A DNA stretch of 64,000 bases from Prevotella sp. UBA6994 (GTDB taxonomy: Bacteria; Bacteroidota; Bacteroidia; Bacteroidales; Bacteroidaceae). The position numbers were made by a program, and so were the translations under genes. This document shows, in pieces, positions 1-11,400 of this stretch. The notes under the pieces were generated by a model, which made no database searches, was not told the DNA's origin, and saw nothing but the letters and a program-made list of their open reading frames with translations. The stretch lies in contig DJXW01000026.1 in NCBI GenBank assembly GCA_002449845.1, positions 1 through 64,000 on the forward strand. Reading direction: 5' to 3'. Positions within the stretch are counted from its first letter, which is position 1. Each line of letters starts with the position of its first letter.

Positions 1-868
1 GCAATCCTATCTGCAGCCCCTGCATTGCACCCGACAAGAAATCTCCGCCAGCAGCCCATGATGCCAGTCCGCCCAATGCCGTGGTCGATGCAAGCATCAA
101 TTCCGTATTCATGTGGACACCCTGGGCAAAGGATCCTATGCCAGAGGATAGTGCGCCCGTCAAGAATCCCCTACCGAAGCTGTCGCCGTTCAAGGCGTTG
201 ATGGCACCCGTCGCAAAGCCATGCGAGCCGGCACGCAATAGTTCATGTCCGAAGTTTCCCACACCGCCAAAAACGGAACCGATGCCATACGAGGCAGCGG
301 AGGAGAGGAGTGAAAGCCCGCCTGCTTTCAATACGCCTTGGTCATTGTATGCTGCCATCATCATGCTGCTTGCCATGTTGTAAAGGGCAAACGCAAAGAC
401 GGCATCGTCTATCCCGAACAACTCGCCGCTTGGGTCTGTGTATTTCAACGGGTTGTTCAAGCAGTAACTATAGCGGTTAAAGCTCTGCGCCGAGGTGGGC
501 ATCTGCACGTAGTTGTCGGGGGAGAGAAACCTGCCCAGCACGGGGTCGTACATACGCCCGTTCATGTTGATTAAATGGAAATCATTCAGCATTTCGTGAC
601 CGCAGTAGCCACGGACAAAGTTGATGTTATTCTTGCTAACCAACTGCACTCCCCATGGGTCATACTGCGCACGGAACTTCTCCATACCCGTTTCCGTGTA
701 AAGGCGGGTGACGTTGCCGAGGTTGTCTGTGAAGGCGTACAACGGGGTGACCGTATTGTTAACCTTCCTCAAGATGACTCCATGGCCAAGGTAATAGAAA
801 CGGCACACCTCCGACGGTCCGCTTGACACGATTTCCATGTCCCCCACGTAGCGGCGCACCGTGTCGGG
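1..868 (-). CDS. RHS orphan cassette D, partial (runs off the left edge)
   Basis: The minus strand is open from about 868 to the window edge and encodes the RHS core (GYCGHEMLND, NMNGRMYDPVLGRFLSPDNY, SFNRYSYCLNNPLKY), then a Gly/Ala/Ser-rich stretch leading to a tip that lies outside the window. Core homology to the other RHS copies begins abruptly at about 868, within PDTVRRYVGDMEI; the upstream 60 bases are AT-rich and unrelated, so the copy is 5'-truncated. No convincing start codon or promoter is visible. It lies behind three similar modules on the same strand and is best read as a silent donor of an alternative C-terminus. The toxin type cannot be judged from here. Confidence 0.75.
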
Positions 869-930
869 ACATTGAGAATAAATACATATTATACCTTTAG
901 TTATCTCTGCAATCATTTTATTACAAACAC

Positions 931-1368
931 TTATTTAATACCCAAATGTTTTTTTACTATTAACAATTCCACCAGTCCCCGAGATATAATAAACTCTTTT
1001 AGTTGTTTTTCTGAAATTATTTTTCCAAACACTTCATTTATTGTGTCCTTAAGAATCGACAGTAATTCTTTTTCTCGTTTTTCATCTGGCATCGTGTTCT
1101 CTAAATCCAACAAGGTACAATATGCATCATATTTTTGTTTATTGGATATGGCATTAGTCATCGTATGGGGTTTAAGTTTTGAATTATTTAACGTATTGAT
1201 TATATAATCATAATGAAAATAATATTTATCTGCATACGTTGATTTTTGCAAATAAATCAATTCTGAAATTTCATTACCTTTATAAATCCAAATCATGCCT
1301 CTCCGTTTTCTAAATCCGAAAGGGATTAATACATCATTGAATATTCTAATTAATTCTGTCTTCTCCAT
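931..1368 (-). CDS. Probable immunity protein, DUF4304-like (145 aa)
   Basis: Small AT-rich gene 6 bases downstream of the nuclease-type RHS cassette, the usual place for the cognate immunity gene. The N-terminus (residues 1-45) has the pattern of DUF4304-type proteins: a helix, LIPFGFRKRRGMIWIY, then LIYLQKSTYADKYYFHY. No signal peptide or membrane segment is visible, so it should act in the cytoplasm by binding the tip of the preceding cassette. The pairing is inferred from position; the DUF4304 resemblance is from memory of the family. Confidence 0.6.
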   Translation of the reverse strand: MEKTELIRIFNDVLIPFGFRKRRGMIWIYKGNEISELIYLQKSTYADKYYFHYDYIINTLNNSKLKPHTMTNAISNKQKYDAYCTLLDLENTMPDEKREKELLSILKDTINEVFGKIISEKQLKEFIISRGLVELLIVKKHLGIK

Positions 1369-1374
1369 AATTGT

Positions 1375-3036
1375 TCAATGTAAATCTAACATCGTATTCC
1401 AAGTCCCGCCAAAATAAGATTCATATACTTCTTTATATTTAGCAAGTTGTTTTATTCCTGTTTTAATTCCACGAGGATTGAAAGGCTTCAGCTCATAAAT
1501 TGTCTTTGAATTAAAATCCACGAAATCTGGCCTAATTCTTGATATCCGAGTACACTCTTTTATTTTCATAATTCCATCAGCTTCTTTTGCACGATACAAA
1601 GAATGTATCTCCCTCCCATATTTTAAACTTGATTTAGTATATAAAATAGCTGCTTTTGCCGCATATTTCCCTCCTGTTGCGAAGTTTCCGACAAAAGGAA
1701 TCATTGCTGCCGCACTTAATCCCGCATTTATCATGTCGCCCTGAAAAGCATATATGGCAGCATTTGTGCCATCGGCAAACTCTCCTATAACAGGAAACAT
1801 CCACAATATGTCAAGACCTGCATGGATTGCGGAAATGACACCGCCATTTCCCATCCGTGGGGCAGAACAAACAACTTCGTCAAGCACATAGACATTCTCA
1901 CCATTAATGTTTTGCCACTCATGGTTTAATGCCCCTATCATCAGACCGTTTAATGCGCCTCCAACCCATGAGCCTCCTGCCAGCTCGGAAGACAATGCCC
2001 CTCTTATCGTTGACAATCCAATGGATGCCCATAGGGATGTCCCCAACGCCTTTGAGGCAGAGCCACCCCATGAGGAAATGGCACCTGAGACAAAACCGGA
2101 ACTAAAGCTACCACCATTTATGCAATTAGCGGTTCCGCTTACTATACCATGGGCAAAGCCACGTGCAAGTTCTTTGCTTAATGAGCCTAACCCGTGTCCA
2201 AACCATTCACCTACGCCATAAGAGCCTATAGACGACAATAACGATGAGCCTACGCCTCTAAATGCGCCCCCAAACGCATTCTCACCATTCATGGAGGCAT
2301 TAAAAGCACCACAAACAGCAGAAATATATGCGCTCGTCGCAATATTGAATATCAAAAGATCGTCAATCCCGAACAACTCGCCACTTGTGTCTGTGTATTT
2401 CAATGGGTTGTTCAGGCAATAAGAATATCGGTTGAAACTCTGCGCCGAGGTGGGCATCTGCACGTAGTTGTCTGGGCTAAGGAACCTGCCCAGCACGGGG
2501 TCGTACATCCGACCGTTCATGTTGATGAGCTGGAAGTCGTTCAGCATCTCGTGTCCGCAGTAGCCACGGGTGAAGTTGACATCGTTCCTGCTGACGACCT
2601 GCACTCCCCACGGGTCATACTGCGCACGGAACTTCTCCGTGCCGGCCTCGGTGTAAAGGCGGGTGACGCTGCCGAGGTTGTCCGTGAAGGCATACAACGG
2701 GGTGACGGCATTGTTCACCTTGCGCAGCACCACGCCATGGCCGAGGTAGTAGAAGCGGCACACCTCCGACGGCCCGCTTGACACGATTTCCATGTCCCCC
2801 ACGTAGCGGCGCACTGTGTCGGGCCATTGGTAGCCGGTCTTGTAGAGCGACGACTCCCACCGCCCGCCGTCGGGTCCGTACACGATGTCGTAGCGGATGC
2901 CCGCATGGCTCTCCTCGATGCGCGAAGCTTTCCCGAGGTCGTTGTAGGTCACGTAGTTGTCGTCGGTATGCATCTTATTGATGTATATAATTAAACTGGA
3001 CATCAAATAATTATAGGACGAAATGATGTATGACAC
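1375..3036 (-). CDS. RHS orphan cassette C with PD-(D/E)XK-like nuclease tip (553 aa)
   Basis: Short RHS fragment: homology to the full-length RHS protein starts near residue 22 (NYVTYNDLGKAS, YGPDGGRWESS), runs through the core (GYCGHEMLNDFQLINMNGR, YDPVLGRFLSPDNY) to about residue 215, and then diverges. A Gly/Ala/Ser-rich linker follows. The last 85 residues carry RPDFVDFNSKTIYELKPFN, resembling the D...ExK core of restriction-endonuclease-fold toxins. There is no signal peptide, SpvB domain or FG-GAP region, so it could not be exported as the parent protein is. Core DNA is GC-richer than the tip. It is followed at once by a DUF4304-like immunity gene. The start at 3036 precedes the homology by about 20 odd residues and is uncertain. 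Confidence 0.75.
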   Translation of the reverse strand: MSYIISSYNYLMSSLIIYINKMHTDDNYVTYNDLGKASRIEESHAGIRYDIVYGPDGGRWESSLYKTGYQWPDTVRRYVGDMEIVSSGPSEVCRFYYLGHGVVLRKVNNAVTPLYAFTDNLGSVTRLYTEAGTEKFRAQYDPWGVQVVSRNDVNFTRGYCGHEMLNDFQLINMNGRMYDPVLGRFLSPDNYVQMPTSAQSFNRYSYCLNNPLKYTDTSGELFGIDDLLIFNIATSAYISAVCGAFNASMNGENAFGGAFRGVGSSLLSSIGSYGVGEWFGHGLGSLSKELARGFAHGIVSGTANCINGGSFSSGFVSGAISSWGGSASKALGTSLWASIGLSTIRGALSSELAGGSWVGGALNGLMIGALNHEWQNINGENVYVLDEVVCSAPRMGNGGVISAIHAGLDILWMFPVIGEFADGTNAAIYAFQGDMINAGLSAAAMIPFVGNFATGGKYAAKAAILYTKSSLKYGREIHSLYRAKEADGIMKIKECTRISRIRPDFVDFNSKTIYELKPFNPRGIKTGIKQLAKYKEVYESYFGGTWNTMLDLH

Positions 3037-3057
3037 TTGTCAAAAAAACTCTGCTAA

Positions 3058-3444
3058 TTAAATTGTAATTATTAACACTTCTTTTGCTATTATTTTTATT
3101 ATGCTACCTGTCGAGTTAGTCTCTATCTCATAATAGTTTAAATCCACATCATTTATCATTCCTTTCCATTTAGCATATAGCTCTTTTACATAAATACAGT
3201 CTCTTCCCTTTGAAATAGCTTTTACTATACTTTCAGTAGCTACCACCCCAAAATTCATATTCAAATCAGCCCAATACACATTATTGAAACGTAGATTTCG
3301 TTTTGTATTATCAGCACAAATAATGAAAATAACAATAGAGTCATTGATGCCAGGATTGTTCCTGTCAATCATTATTTTTTCAATGATTGCATCATGCCAA
3401 TCTATTTCACAAAAATTATATAATATTATCTTTTCCATGGTCAT
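3058..3444 (-). CDS. Putative immunity protein of cassette B (128 aa)
   Basis: AT-rich gene whose ATG (3444-3442) overlaps the final TGA (3443-3441) of the toxin frame upstream as ATGA, implying translational coupling. It has no signal peptide. The N-terminal pattern FCEIDWHDAIIEKI and the alternating beta-strand-like sequence suit a small soluble binding protein. I do not recognise a named family with confidence. Position and coupling make it the likely antidote of the cassette B tip. Confidence 0.6.
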   Translation of the reverse strand: MTMEKIILYNFCEIDWHDAIIEKIMIDRNNPGINDSIVIFIICADNTKRNLRFNNVYWADLNMNFGVVATESIVKAISKGRDCIYVKELYAKWKGMINDVDLNYYEIETNSTGSIIKIIAKEVLIITI

Positions 3445-4676
3445 CTATTAATATCAAATATATGTTCCTTATTACCATTTAAATGGAAATGACTATTATT
3501 GGGTCCTTTAAAACCGGTAAACGTTCCATTGTCTATTCTTAAAATCTCTATGTATTTACCATCTATTATTTTACCAAAACTACCTATTCTATATGGATTT
3601 TCAACTAATTCTTGTGGAATATAAATATTCTTGGGTAATACAATTCCATTAGGAGTTACGGTAAACGCATTATTGTTTAAAAGTGTTTCTCCATTTCCAA
3701 CACATTCATATACTACATTATCGAGAGTCTGATGCCCTTCATTTAAAGGAGTCTGTACCTATTCTGGCATGGGCGTTTCTGGCAAATCATGCCATTGGGG
3801 TTCGAATGTCTGTGTACCTCTCATTGGCTCAGGGATGACATCAGGATCCCAATTCACCTCTGGCTTAATGATTGCCTGCTTGGCGGCACCCGTCCAAAAA
3901 TTGTTCCCTTTCGCTACCGAACACACGCCGCCAATAATCCCGCCACCTATCCCACCAATGATCCCGCCATATATGACTCCATGACCAAATCCCTGCCAAA
4001 AGTGGGCATCACCAAAATAGGCATTTCCACCACCAAGGATACCGCCAGAGACCGCACCACCTACAAAACCAGAGACCGCACCACCAATGGCACCGCCAAT
4101 ACCAATAGCACTAGCAACCACCCCACCTACGTAAGCACCAGCTGCACCTGATGCAAAACCGACACCAAAGTATTTGAGGGCATCCCAGCTAGAGTTTATA
4201 TTATTTGAATTCGCAATGACATTCATCATTCCACCGAGAAAGGCCAAGATAGGAATCCAAGCGAATTCCCCATCAGTGTCAATATACTTCAGCGGGTTGT
4301 TCAAACAATATGAATACCGATTGAAGCTCTGCGCCGAGGTGGGCATCTGCACGTAGTTGTCTGGGCTAAGGAACCTGCCAAGCACGGGATCATACATTCG
4401 TCCGTTCATGTTGATGAGCTGGAAGTCATTCAGCATCTCGTGACCGCAGTAGCCACGGGCGAAGTTGACATCATTCCTTTTTATCTCTTGCACTCCCCAC
4501 GGATCGTACTGCGCACGGAACTTCTCCGTGCCATTCTCGGTATACAGGCGGGTGACGCTGCCGAGGTTGTCCGTGAAGGCGTACAGGGGTGTGACGGCGT
4601 TGTTCACCTTGTGGAGGATATTCCCATGTGACATTCTTTCGTAATCTTCGTGAGTTATGAAAAAGTACAACACCAT
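3441..4676 (-). pseudogene. RHS orphan cassette B, interrupted by an in-frame amber codon
   Basis: From about residue 24 this is RHS core (KVNNAVTPLYAFTDNLGSV, GYCGHEMLND, YDPVLGRFLSPDNY), then a very Gly-rich linker (GGIIGGIGGGIIGG). Translation stops at a TAG at 3759-3761 after 305 residues (TPMPE stop). The same frame is open for about another 105 codons (VQTPLNEGHQTLDNVVYECV through NNSHFHLNGNKEHIFDINR) to a TGA at 3441-3443 that overlaps the immunity start. The severed part is therefore the toxin tip, with a His-rich HFHLNGNKEH motif that could be catalytic. TAG is one step from CAG (Gln). It is either a recent nonsense mutation in a silent cassette or needs readthrough. Confidence 0.75.
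3759..3761 (-). other. In-frame TAG inside cassette B
   Basis: Plus-strand CTA reads TAG on the coding strand, between ETPMPE and VQTPLNEG. Both sides share one frame (stop positions 3759 and 3441 are in phase), and the second stop overlaps the immunity start. Confidence 0.85.
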
Positions 4677-4752
4677 AACATTTCAACTTCTCTTGTTGCG
4701 TCATTTCTTTGTCTTTTAGATATATGACGATGTCATCTTTCTTATATAACCT

Positions 4753-5442
4753 CTAATTGTCGTTTTTTTTCATATATTCTTTCCACGCTTCTTTCGAATT
4801 CCACATCCATCTACTCTTTTTATATCTCATAGAAGATGATGGCAATGAGTCTGCTTTCACATAATGAAGTCTGATTGGCTTTTCGAGAACTCCCCATTGT
4901 AACTCTTCATCATATAAATCCTTATTACCCAACATTTCTGCAGAAAAAAACAATTCAATGGTTTCATCATTGATTATGTGAAATTTATATTTGTGCATCC
5001 ACCAGTAGAAATACAGAGGTCTTACAATAAAGTAGTGCGGTTCATATTGATTTGCCTCTATGGTATCGCCGTGTATCTTATAAACCCCAAAATCCCAATC
5101 CCATCGAGATGTCTTCTTGCTATATCCATGTAATGAATGGAGTTTATCCAAATTAATAACTTTCTGACTACTATTTCCTTGGACAAAACACGATGAAGTT
5201 GATGCCAAAAAATTACCATCATCAAAAAGGAACACAATGTCAATAAGACAATCTGTTATGCTGTCAGCGATGAAGACACCATCTGTTCTTATCCAATTTT
5301 GCTGAAAATGATACGCGTCTGTATACTTTATATCAGAAATGGATTTTATGAATCTTCCAAAAGAGCAAGAGAAAATGCTCATTGATGCACTAAAAGCCAT
5401 CACAAAACGAAAAATAGCCATTATCTTTTTTAATAATTCCAT
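4753..5442 (-). CDS. Putative immunity lipoprotein for the RHS tip (229 aa)
   Basis: The start overlaps the end of the 2058-residue RHS gene by 13 bases, the usual toxin-immunity arrangement. The N-terminus has a basic, hydrophobic signal ending in SMSIFSCSF, compatible with a lipoprotein cysteine, so the protein probably sits in the envelope. The rest is rich in aromatic residues (YFYWWMHKYKF, WMWNSKEAWKEYM) and matches no family I recognise. A second ATG at 5421, just after the RHS stop, is an alternative start. Confidence 0.6.
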   Translation of the reverse strand: MELLKKIMAIFRFVMAFSASMSIFSCSFGRFIKSISDIKYTDAYHFQQNWIRTDGVFIADSITDCLIDIVFLFDDGNFLASTSSCFVQGNSSQKVINLDKLHSLHGYSKKTSRWDWDFGVYKIHGDTIEANQYEPHYFIVRPLYFYWWMHKYKFHIINDETIELFFSAEMLGNKDLYDEELQWGVLEKPIRLHYVKADSLPSSSMRYKKSRWMWNSKEAWKEYMKKNDN

Positions 5443-8400
5443 AACGTAAAGGGATTATTATATCCATAATATGAAAAAACACCGACATGCATCTTATCAT
5501 AATCGGTAAAAAAGGGAGTTGGGGTAATATATTTATGAACTGCGTTTTGAGTAAGAGTCTGGACATATCTACTGCTGTATCCAATTCGGAATATTTGAGA
5601 ATCCTTACCCAGACCAATCCAAAATGGTGCACTATATACATTTCCTTTTTCCCAAGCCTTCTTTGGTCCTCTTCCCAATAAGGGTGCTTTGACATCCTTG
5701 AGCTTACTATCGCTTTCTTTTTCCCCCCAATTTGTCAGGACATAGGAACCTATGGCAAAATTACCAATTTTCAATTCAGCAGCACTCGTACGCCACCTAT
5801 CAACATGGTTTTCCGCAAACAAGTCATTGGACAATGCGAATGACACATCTCCCATCCCGACAAATCCCGAACCGACTTTTTGCTTCCCTAGATCATAGTC
5901 TCCGTAATGTGTCGCATTATAATATGTGATGCCGTATCCCAATGAAAAAGCACCAATGCTAATATCAGCTCGCCAACCATGGTAATTATTTCCCATGCCC
6001 AACTGAGACCCAATTGAAAAGTCACCACTGGAATATGTGATTCCATGGCTTATACCGAGACTCAAGCCTTGGTCTCCATATCCGAATCCTAAAGAAAAGC
6101 CAATATTGATGTTATTATTTATCGGAATGCTTATGGTTGGCAGAAAAGTATTGGATATGCTGTTAATCCCAATGTTTGCTAATTGATTCCATGTGGATGA
6201 AGTTATGCCATTTCCAGTTGGGATTCCACATGTATTATAGCCTAACCATGCTGAAAATGCAGTAGTCGCACCATTTCCAATGGATTTCCATCCCCAATCT
6301 CCAGTCTTAATGCAATTTGATGTATACCCTATGACAAAACTAACTCCAGCAACCAACAAATCGTCAATTCCAAACCATTCGCCATCTGGATCCAAATACT
6401 TCAATGGGTTATTCAAACAATAACTGTAACGGTTGAAGCTCTGCGCCGAGGTGGGCAGCTGCACGTAGTTGTCGGGGGAGAGGAACCTGCCAAGCACGGG
6501 ATCATACATTCGTCCGTTCATGTTGATCATTTGGAAGGAACTCAACATCTCATGACCGCAATAGCCCCTGTTCATTCCAACATGGTTCATTAACATAGAC
6601 ATCTCGCCCCATGGCTTGTAATATGCCTTGAACTTCTCTGTCCCGTTTACGGTATAGAGACGGACGATACTGCCGAGGTTGTCCGTAAACGCATACAGCG
6701 GCGTGATGGTATTCCCAGCCTTGCGCAAAATAACGCCGTGACCGATATAATAGAACGTGCAGTTAGCCTGACTACCGCTGAGTATCTCCATTTCCCGTAC
6801 ATATCGGTTCTGTTGCTGTGGCGAGCCGCCTGCAAAGCGTAATGTTGTCTCCCATCTCTCCCCGTCAGGACCATAGACAAGTTCGTACTCCATCGCTGAG
6901 GAGGTGGCATCCTCGTTGATAAATGATGCCTTGCCCATGTCGTTGTATGCCACATTGGCCCGACATGTCGGAACTTTACCATTCATGTTGTCAACCCTTC
7001 TTACTGCATGAGGTCTTGGGCTTGAAGAGGATGGGTAATCATAGTATCCGATACCTGTCCTAAAATTTATGTTACCGTCGTGAGTGTACTGGTATATTTC
7101 ATCCCATGCATTATATTCACTTTGCCATCGTATTAACCTGTCCTCGTCGTCATACGTAAACGTTTCGCTTCCATTGGGAAGCATTCCTGACCGGGACAAC
7201 AGATTGCCTGTTAATGAGTCATGATGGAACGTCATGGCATGGAGTGTGGAATTCTGGCGAGTCATGACAATCGTCGAAAGGTTACCGAACTCGTCGAAAC
7301 GAGTCGTCTTTACCAAGGGGAACAGCCCCTCACCGTACTCCTCCGTCATGAGCAAGTCATTACTGTTTGGGGCAAGGTTATAGTCTGCCCAATACCACAC
7401 CCTTTCGCCATTCACCTTCATCTCCTCACAGTTACCTGACCCTTCATAGAGGTAATCCACAGTAACATTTCCAGGGTAAACAATCCGAGAGAGGTTACCG
7501 AGACTGTCATACGTATTCGTGAAAACATATTGCGTAGATCCGAAATTGCGCGTTTCAGTGGAAACACGACCAAACGAATCGTAAGTGTAATAGATTCCAT
7601 GAGTAGGCGTTGATACACCAGTCAATCTCTGAGATGCGTTACCTGTCGTCCCGTATGTGAAGTTTACCACAGTATTTCCTGTCGTGGTTCTTTTGACGCG
7701 GTTCAATGAGTCAAGTGTATGCGAGGTGGTAATTCCCCTTGCATCCGTCTGGGATATAATTTGCCCGGCAGCATTATAAGAATAAGTCATCATTCCAGCA
7801 TCAGGATCCACAAGGCTTACTTGGTTTCCACAGTCATCGTAATTCATAGATACGATACCGTTTCCTGTACTGGCGGTGGCGGGCTTGCCATTACTATTAT
7901 ATGTATAAGTCACTGAACCATAAGGCTCTTGTACCTTCTTGACATTTCCCCATGCGTCATACCAGGTCGTCCTTGTCTTCCCGTCAGTTGTCGAAGTTAC
8001 CTTCCGGTTGTCGTAAGAATAATTGGTCACGCTTCCCGTGGAAAGACTGTCCTTGACAATCCTCCCCCTATCGTCATATTCCAAATCCTCCTTCTCAAGT
8101 GTTATAAATAGTTCGGATTCCTTATGGATGATGTTACCCCTTGCATCATAATACGCATGCTTAATTAATGGCGTGTTTATGAAATCAATCTTATTAGTTC
8201 TCGTCTCTGTCACACGACTCTTGGTGTCATACCATGTTTCTACCCATGGTCTTCCTGGCGTTTCCTCATGCACGCAATAGCGTTTCTGGCCGTCATTCCA
8301 CGTTCGGGTGATATTCGTGATAATGCCTTCCTGTGAAATGGATTCCGTCAGATTGCTGAATCCGTCGTAACTATTCTTCGTCGTCAATGGGTTTGATGGA

Positions 8401-11400
8401 TCCGTCCTGTCCGTTACCGTCGTATCATTGCCCCACGCATCATGCGTGTATTCCGTAACTGTAGAAGAGGGTGTCGTATATTTCTTCGTTAAGAAACGAT
8501 GGGAGTAGTCATACTCATAATGAGTCGTGACAGTCTCCAATCCACTGCCGTTGACCGTCTCTGAGATTGGATTGCCCCATTGGTCGTATCTATACACCGT
8601 GGTCAGCGGAAGTGATGTCCCTGCATTGACAGTTACCGTATCGGGAAGTCCACGGTTATTGTATGAAACTGTTTTTTCGGACTTAAAGGCAACGGAATCG
8701 TCCTTGTGCTTTTGATATTGCGTTATTATTCGTGGAAGCCAGCGACCCGCAATGCAAACAATACTGTCATTGTCCGTCTCGGTATACATGTCTGCTGCAT
8801 AGCCGTCTTTCAGCCAGTCTGTAGCCACCATACCGCTCGTCAGATCAAAAGTCTTTATCTCCTCCGCCGCATTTCCGTCAAAATCAACGGAACATGTACG
8901 GATGCGATGAATGGTGAAGTTACTGCCAATACGTGACAACTCAGTTACATTCCTGACGGAAGATGTCTGCCCCCCTACAATCACCGTATCTGTAATTTCT
9001 GTCGGTATCCAGCTCAACGTGTCCAAAGTTGACACAGTCTTTTTGCCAAAGGTACCCATTATGTCATTGGAGACAGTCGTTTCCATGAAACCGATTAGAC
9101 CGCGTCCTGCAATATGTGCCAAAAGGTGGCTATATGAGTACGTGTCGTTCATGACAGACGAAAAACCTTGGCTTGCTGCTGTTGGAGACAGCACGGTGCG
9201 AACCACGGATAATGGAGCCATCACATCCACAAGCGGATATGAGGCAGTCGTTTCATGCTCATAGACTCCCGGGGTTGTCAGACAGCCATATCCTATTGAC
9301 GACAAATTGCCAAGTCCGTCGGTTATGTCTGTTACCTTTCCACTTGACGGAGACATGCCAACCGTCAGGTACACACCTAAATTTGGATTGCTGCCGTCAT
9401 GGTATCCGCCAGAGCAGTCATAACCGTAATTCATCAAGTCCTCGTAACCGTCGCCATTGAAATCACCAACGGAAAAATTCTGTGGACGGGCATCAAAATC
9501 TTCATACGATCGGGAACGCCTTGCTACAATAAGGGAGTCGCCAGTAGAACGGAGCCAAAGCGTATTAGTAGGCCAGAACTGACCTACACCGTACATGGCC
9601 TTCGTAAAAACCACGTCAGATTTCCCGTCATGGTCAAAGTCAAGTACGGTACAGCCGTACTTGTCATTATCGTAATCTGTAGGCTGGTCATAAATGTCAA
9701 GCGTCGCCGCCTTTTTTTGCGTAAACGTACCGTCACCGTTGTTAAAGGCGAAATTCCAGCTCCTGTCAGTCTGCCTGTTGATGACAAAATCAACAAGACC
9801 GTCACCATTGAAGTCACCTTGTCGCATGGTTAATGCCTTGGAAACCGTCGTGCCGTCAATGTGCGTTCCACCGAAAAAGGAAATCGTGGGCGTGTCACCC
9901 ACCCTGTTTGGGAATATGCGATAACCATTTTCAAGAATGACCATCAAATCCAACATGCCATCATTGTCAAAGTCACCCGTACAGAGCGACTGGGGCTTTC
10001 CACTAAGCGGAAAAAGAAGACCATCGTCATTCCAGATTGAATTATCTGAGACAACATGCCCATAATAGTTGCCATAACCGTCATCCTCGCACTCTATGAC
10101 CACGATGCTGCTTTTGCCACTACCGTCAAAATCGCCTGTTGTAAACAAGGGTACATCCTCAGACGGCTCATTAAGCCATATCGTTGTGAGTATATTCCCC
10201 ATTAACGACTCTTCCATGGAAGTACTTTTCTCATACACAAATTTCTGAAACTTCATGGCATGCACGTTTCCGTCCATGTTTATATGATAATAAGGAACCA
10301 TCAAGATCGGTAGTCCATTGCCATAAAAGTCAAATGAAAAAGTGGATGAGATGCCCGGTCCTCCGTACAGATACATGCCATCCAGTCCTGTATGGAAGTC
10401 ATTGTCAAAGAATATGTTTCCTTGGGAATCCCTTCTCGACAAATGTGCATATATATCAGTGAACCTTTCACTCGTCTGCCTTTGTACACAAGGAGCGATC
10501 TCAACAATATCGCTAATACCGTCACAGTTGATGTCTACACTCGTAAAGACATTGTCTTCATAGTCAAGAAAGGTGCTGTCATCATGTTTCACTATGTTAC
10601 TGTAAATTACACGAGAAACATTCTCAGAAGGCATGTAATTCCATCCCAGATTCAGAGGCCTTAGCTCCTGTCCGTTTCCGTCAGATACGGTTACTTCTGT
10701 CAGTCTTGGCAATTTTACAGCCGTTCCGTCGGATGTCGTGTCATACGTCAAGTTATATTGCCTTAAAATTGTATCACCAGACTTGCATGTTATACCCGTC
10801 AGCAGTTTATCCATCTTTCCCGCCACGTTCTTTAACCTGAACGGTTGTGCTGCATCTCCGAGTGAAGTGTAGTAAAACATTATACAGCAATTTCCGTATG
10901 ATACTTGCGTGGGATAAATGAAATGTTGGTCTTGGGAATAATACCAACTCACTTTATTTCCCAAAGCATCCGTTATGGAACTTAAATACCATGAGGCAAT
11001 CCTCTGCTTGTAATCATAGTAAAAACTCTGGCTAGATCTAAAAGAGGTTCCGTATGTTGCAACTAATCCGTCAGGTGTCCTCACTTCAAAACTTCGGTTA
11101 TCGAATCCGTTTGAATAAGACCCCATCACCTTGACGGTTGTGTAAGGGTTACCCTCGGGATTATAGATGCAACCGGGCATCCCCTCCGTTCCCGAAGAAA
11201 GGACCAGTCTCTTCCCGTCAAGGTAATAGGCATCGTCCTCCCCGTATCTCATGCCCCGTGCCACACCGTCGTGGAACTTGTCCTTGGGACGTCGCATAAT
11301 TGAGGAATACCCTGCAAGGTTGCAACCCCACCCAGCCAGCCCCATTCCCGACTGGCTGTTATACGCTATCGTCAATTGAGGCTGCATTCCATTAATGCCG

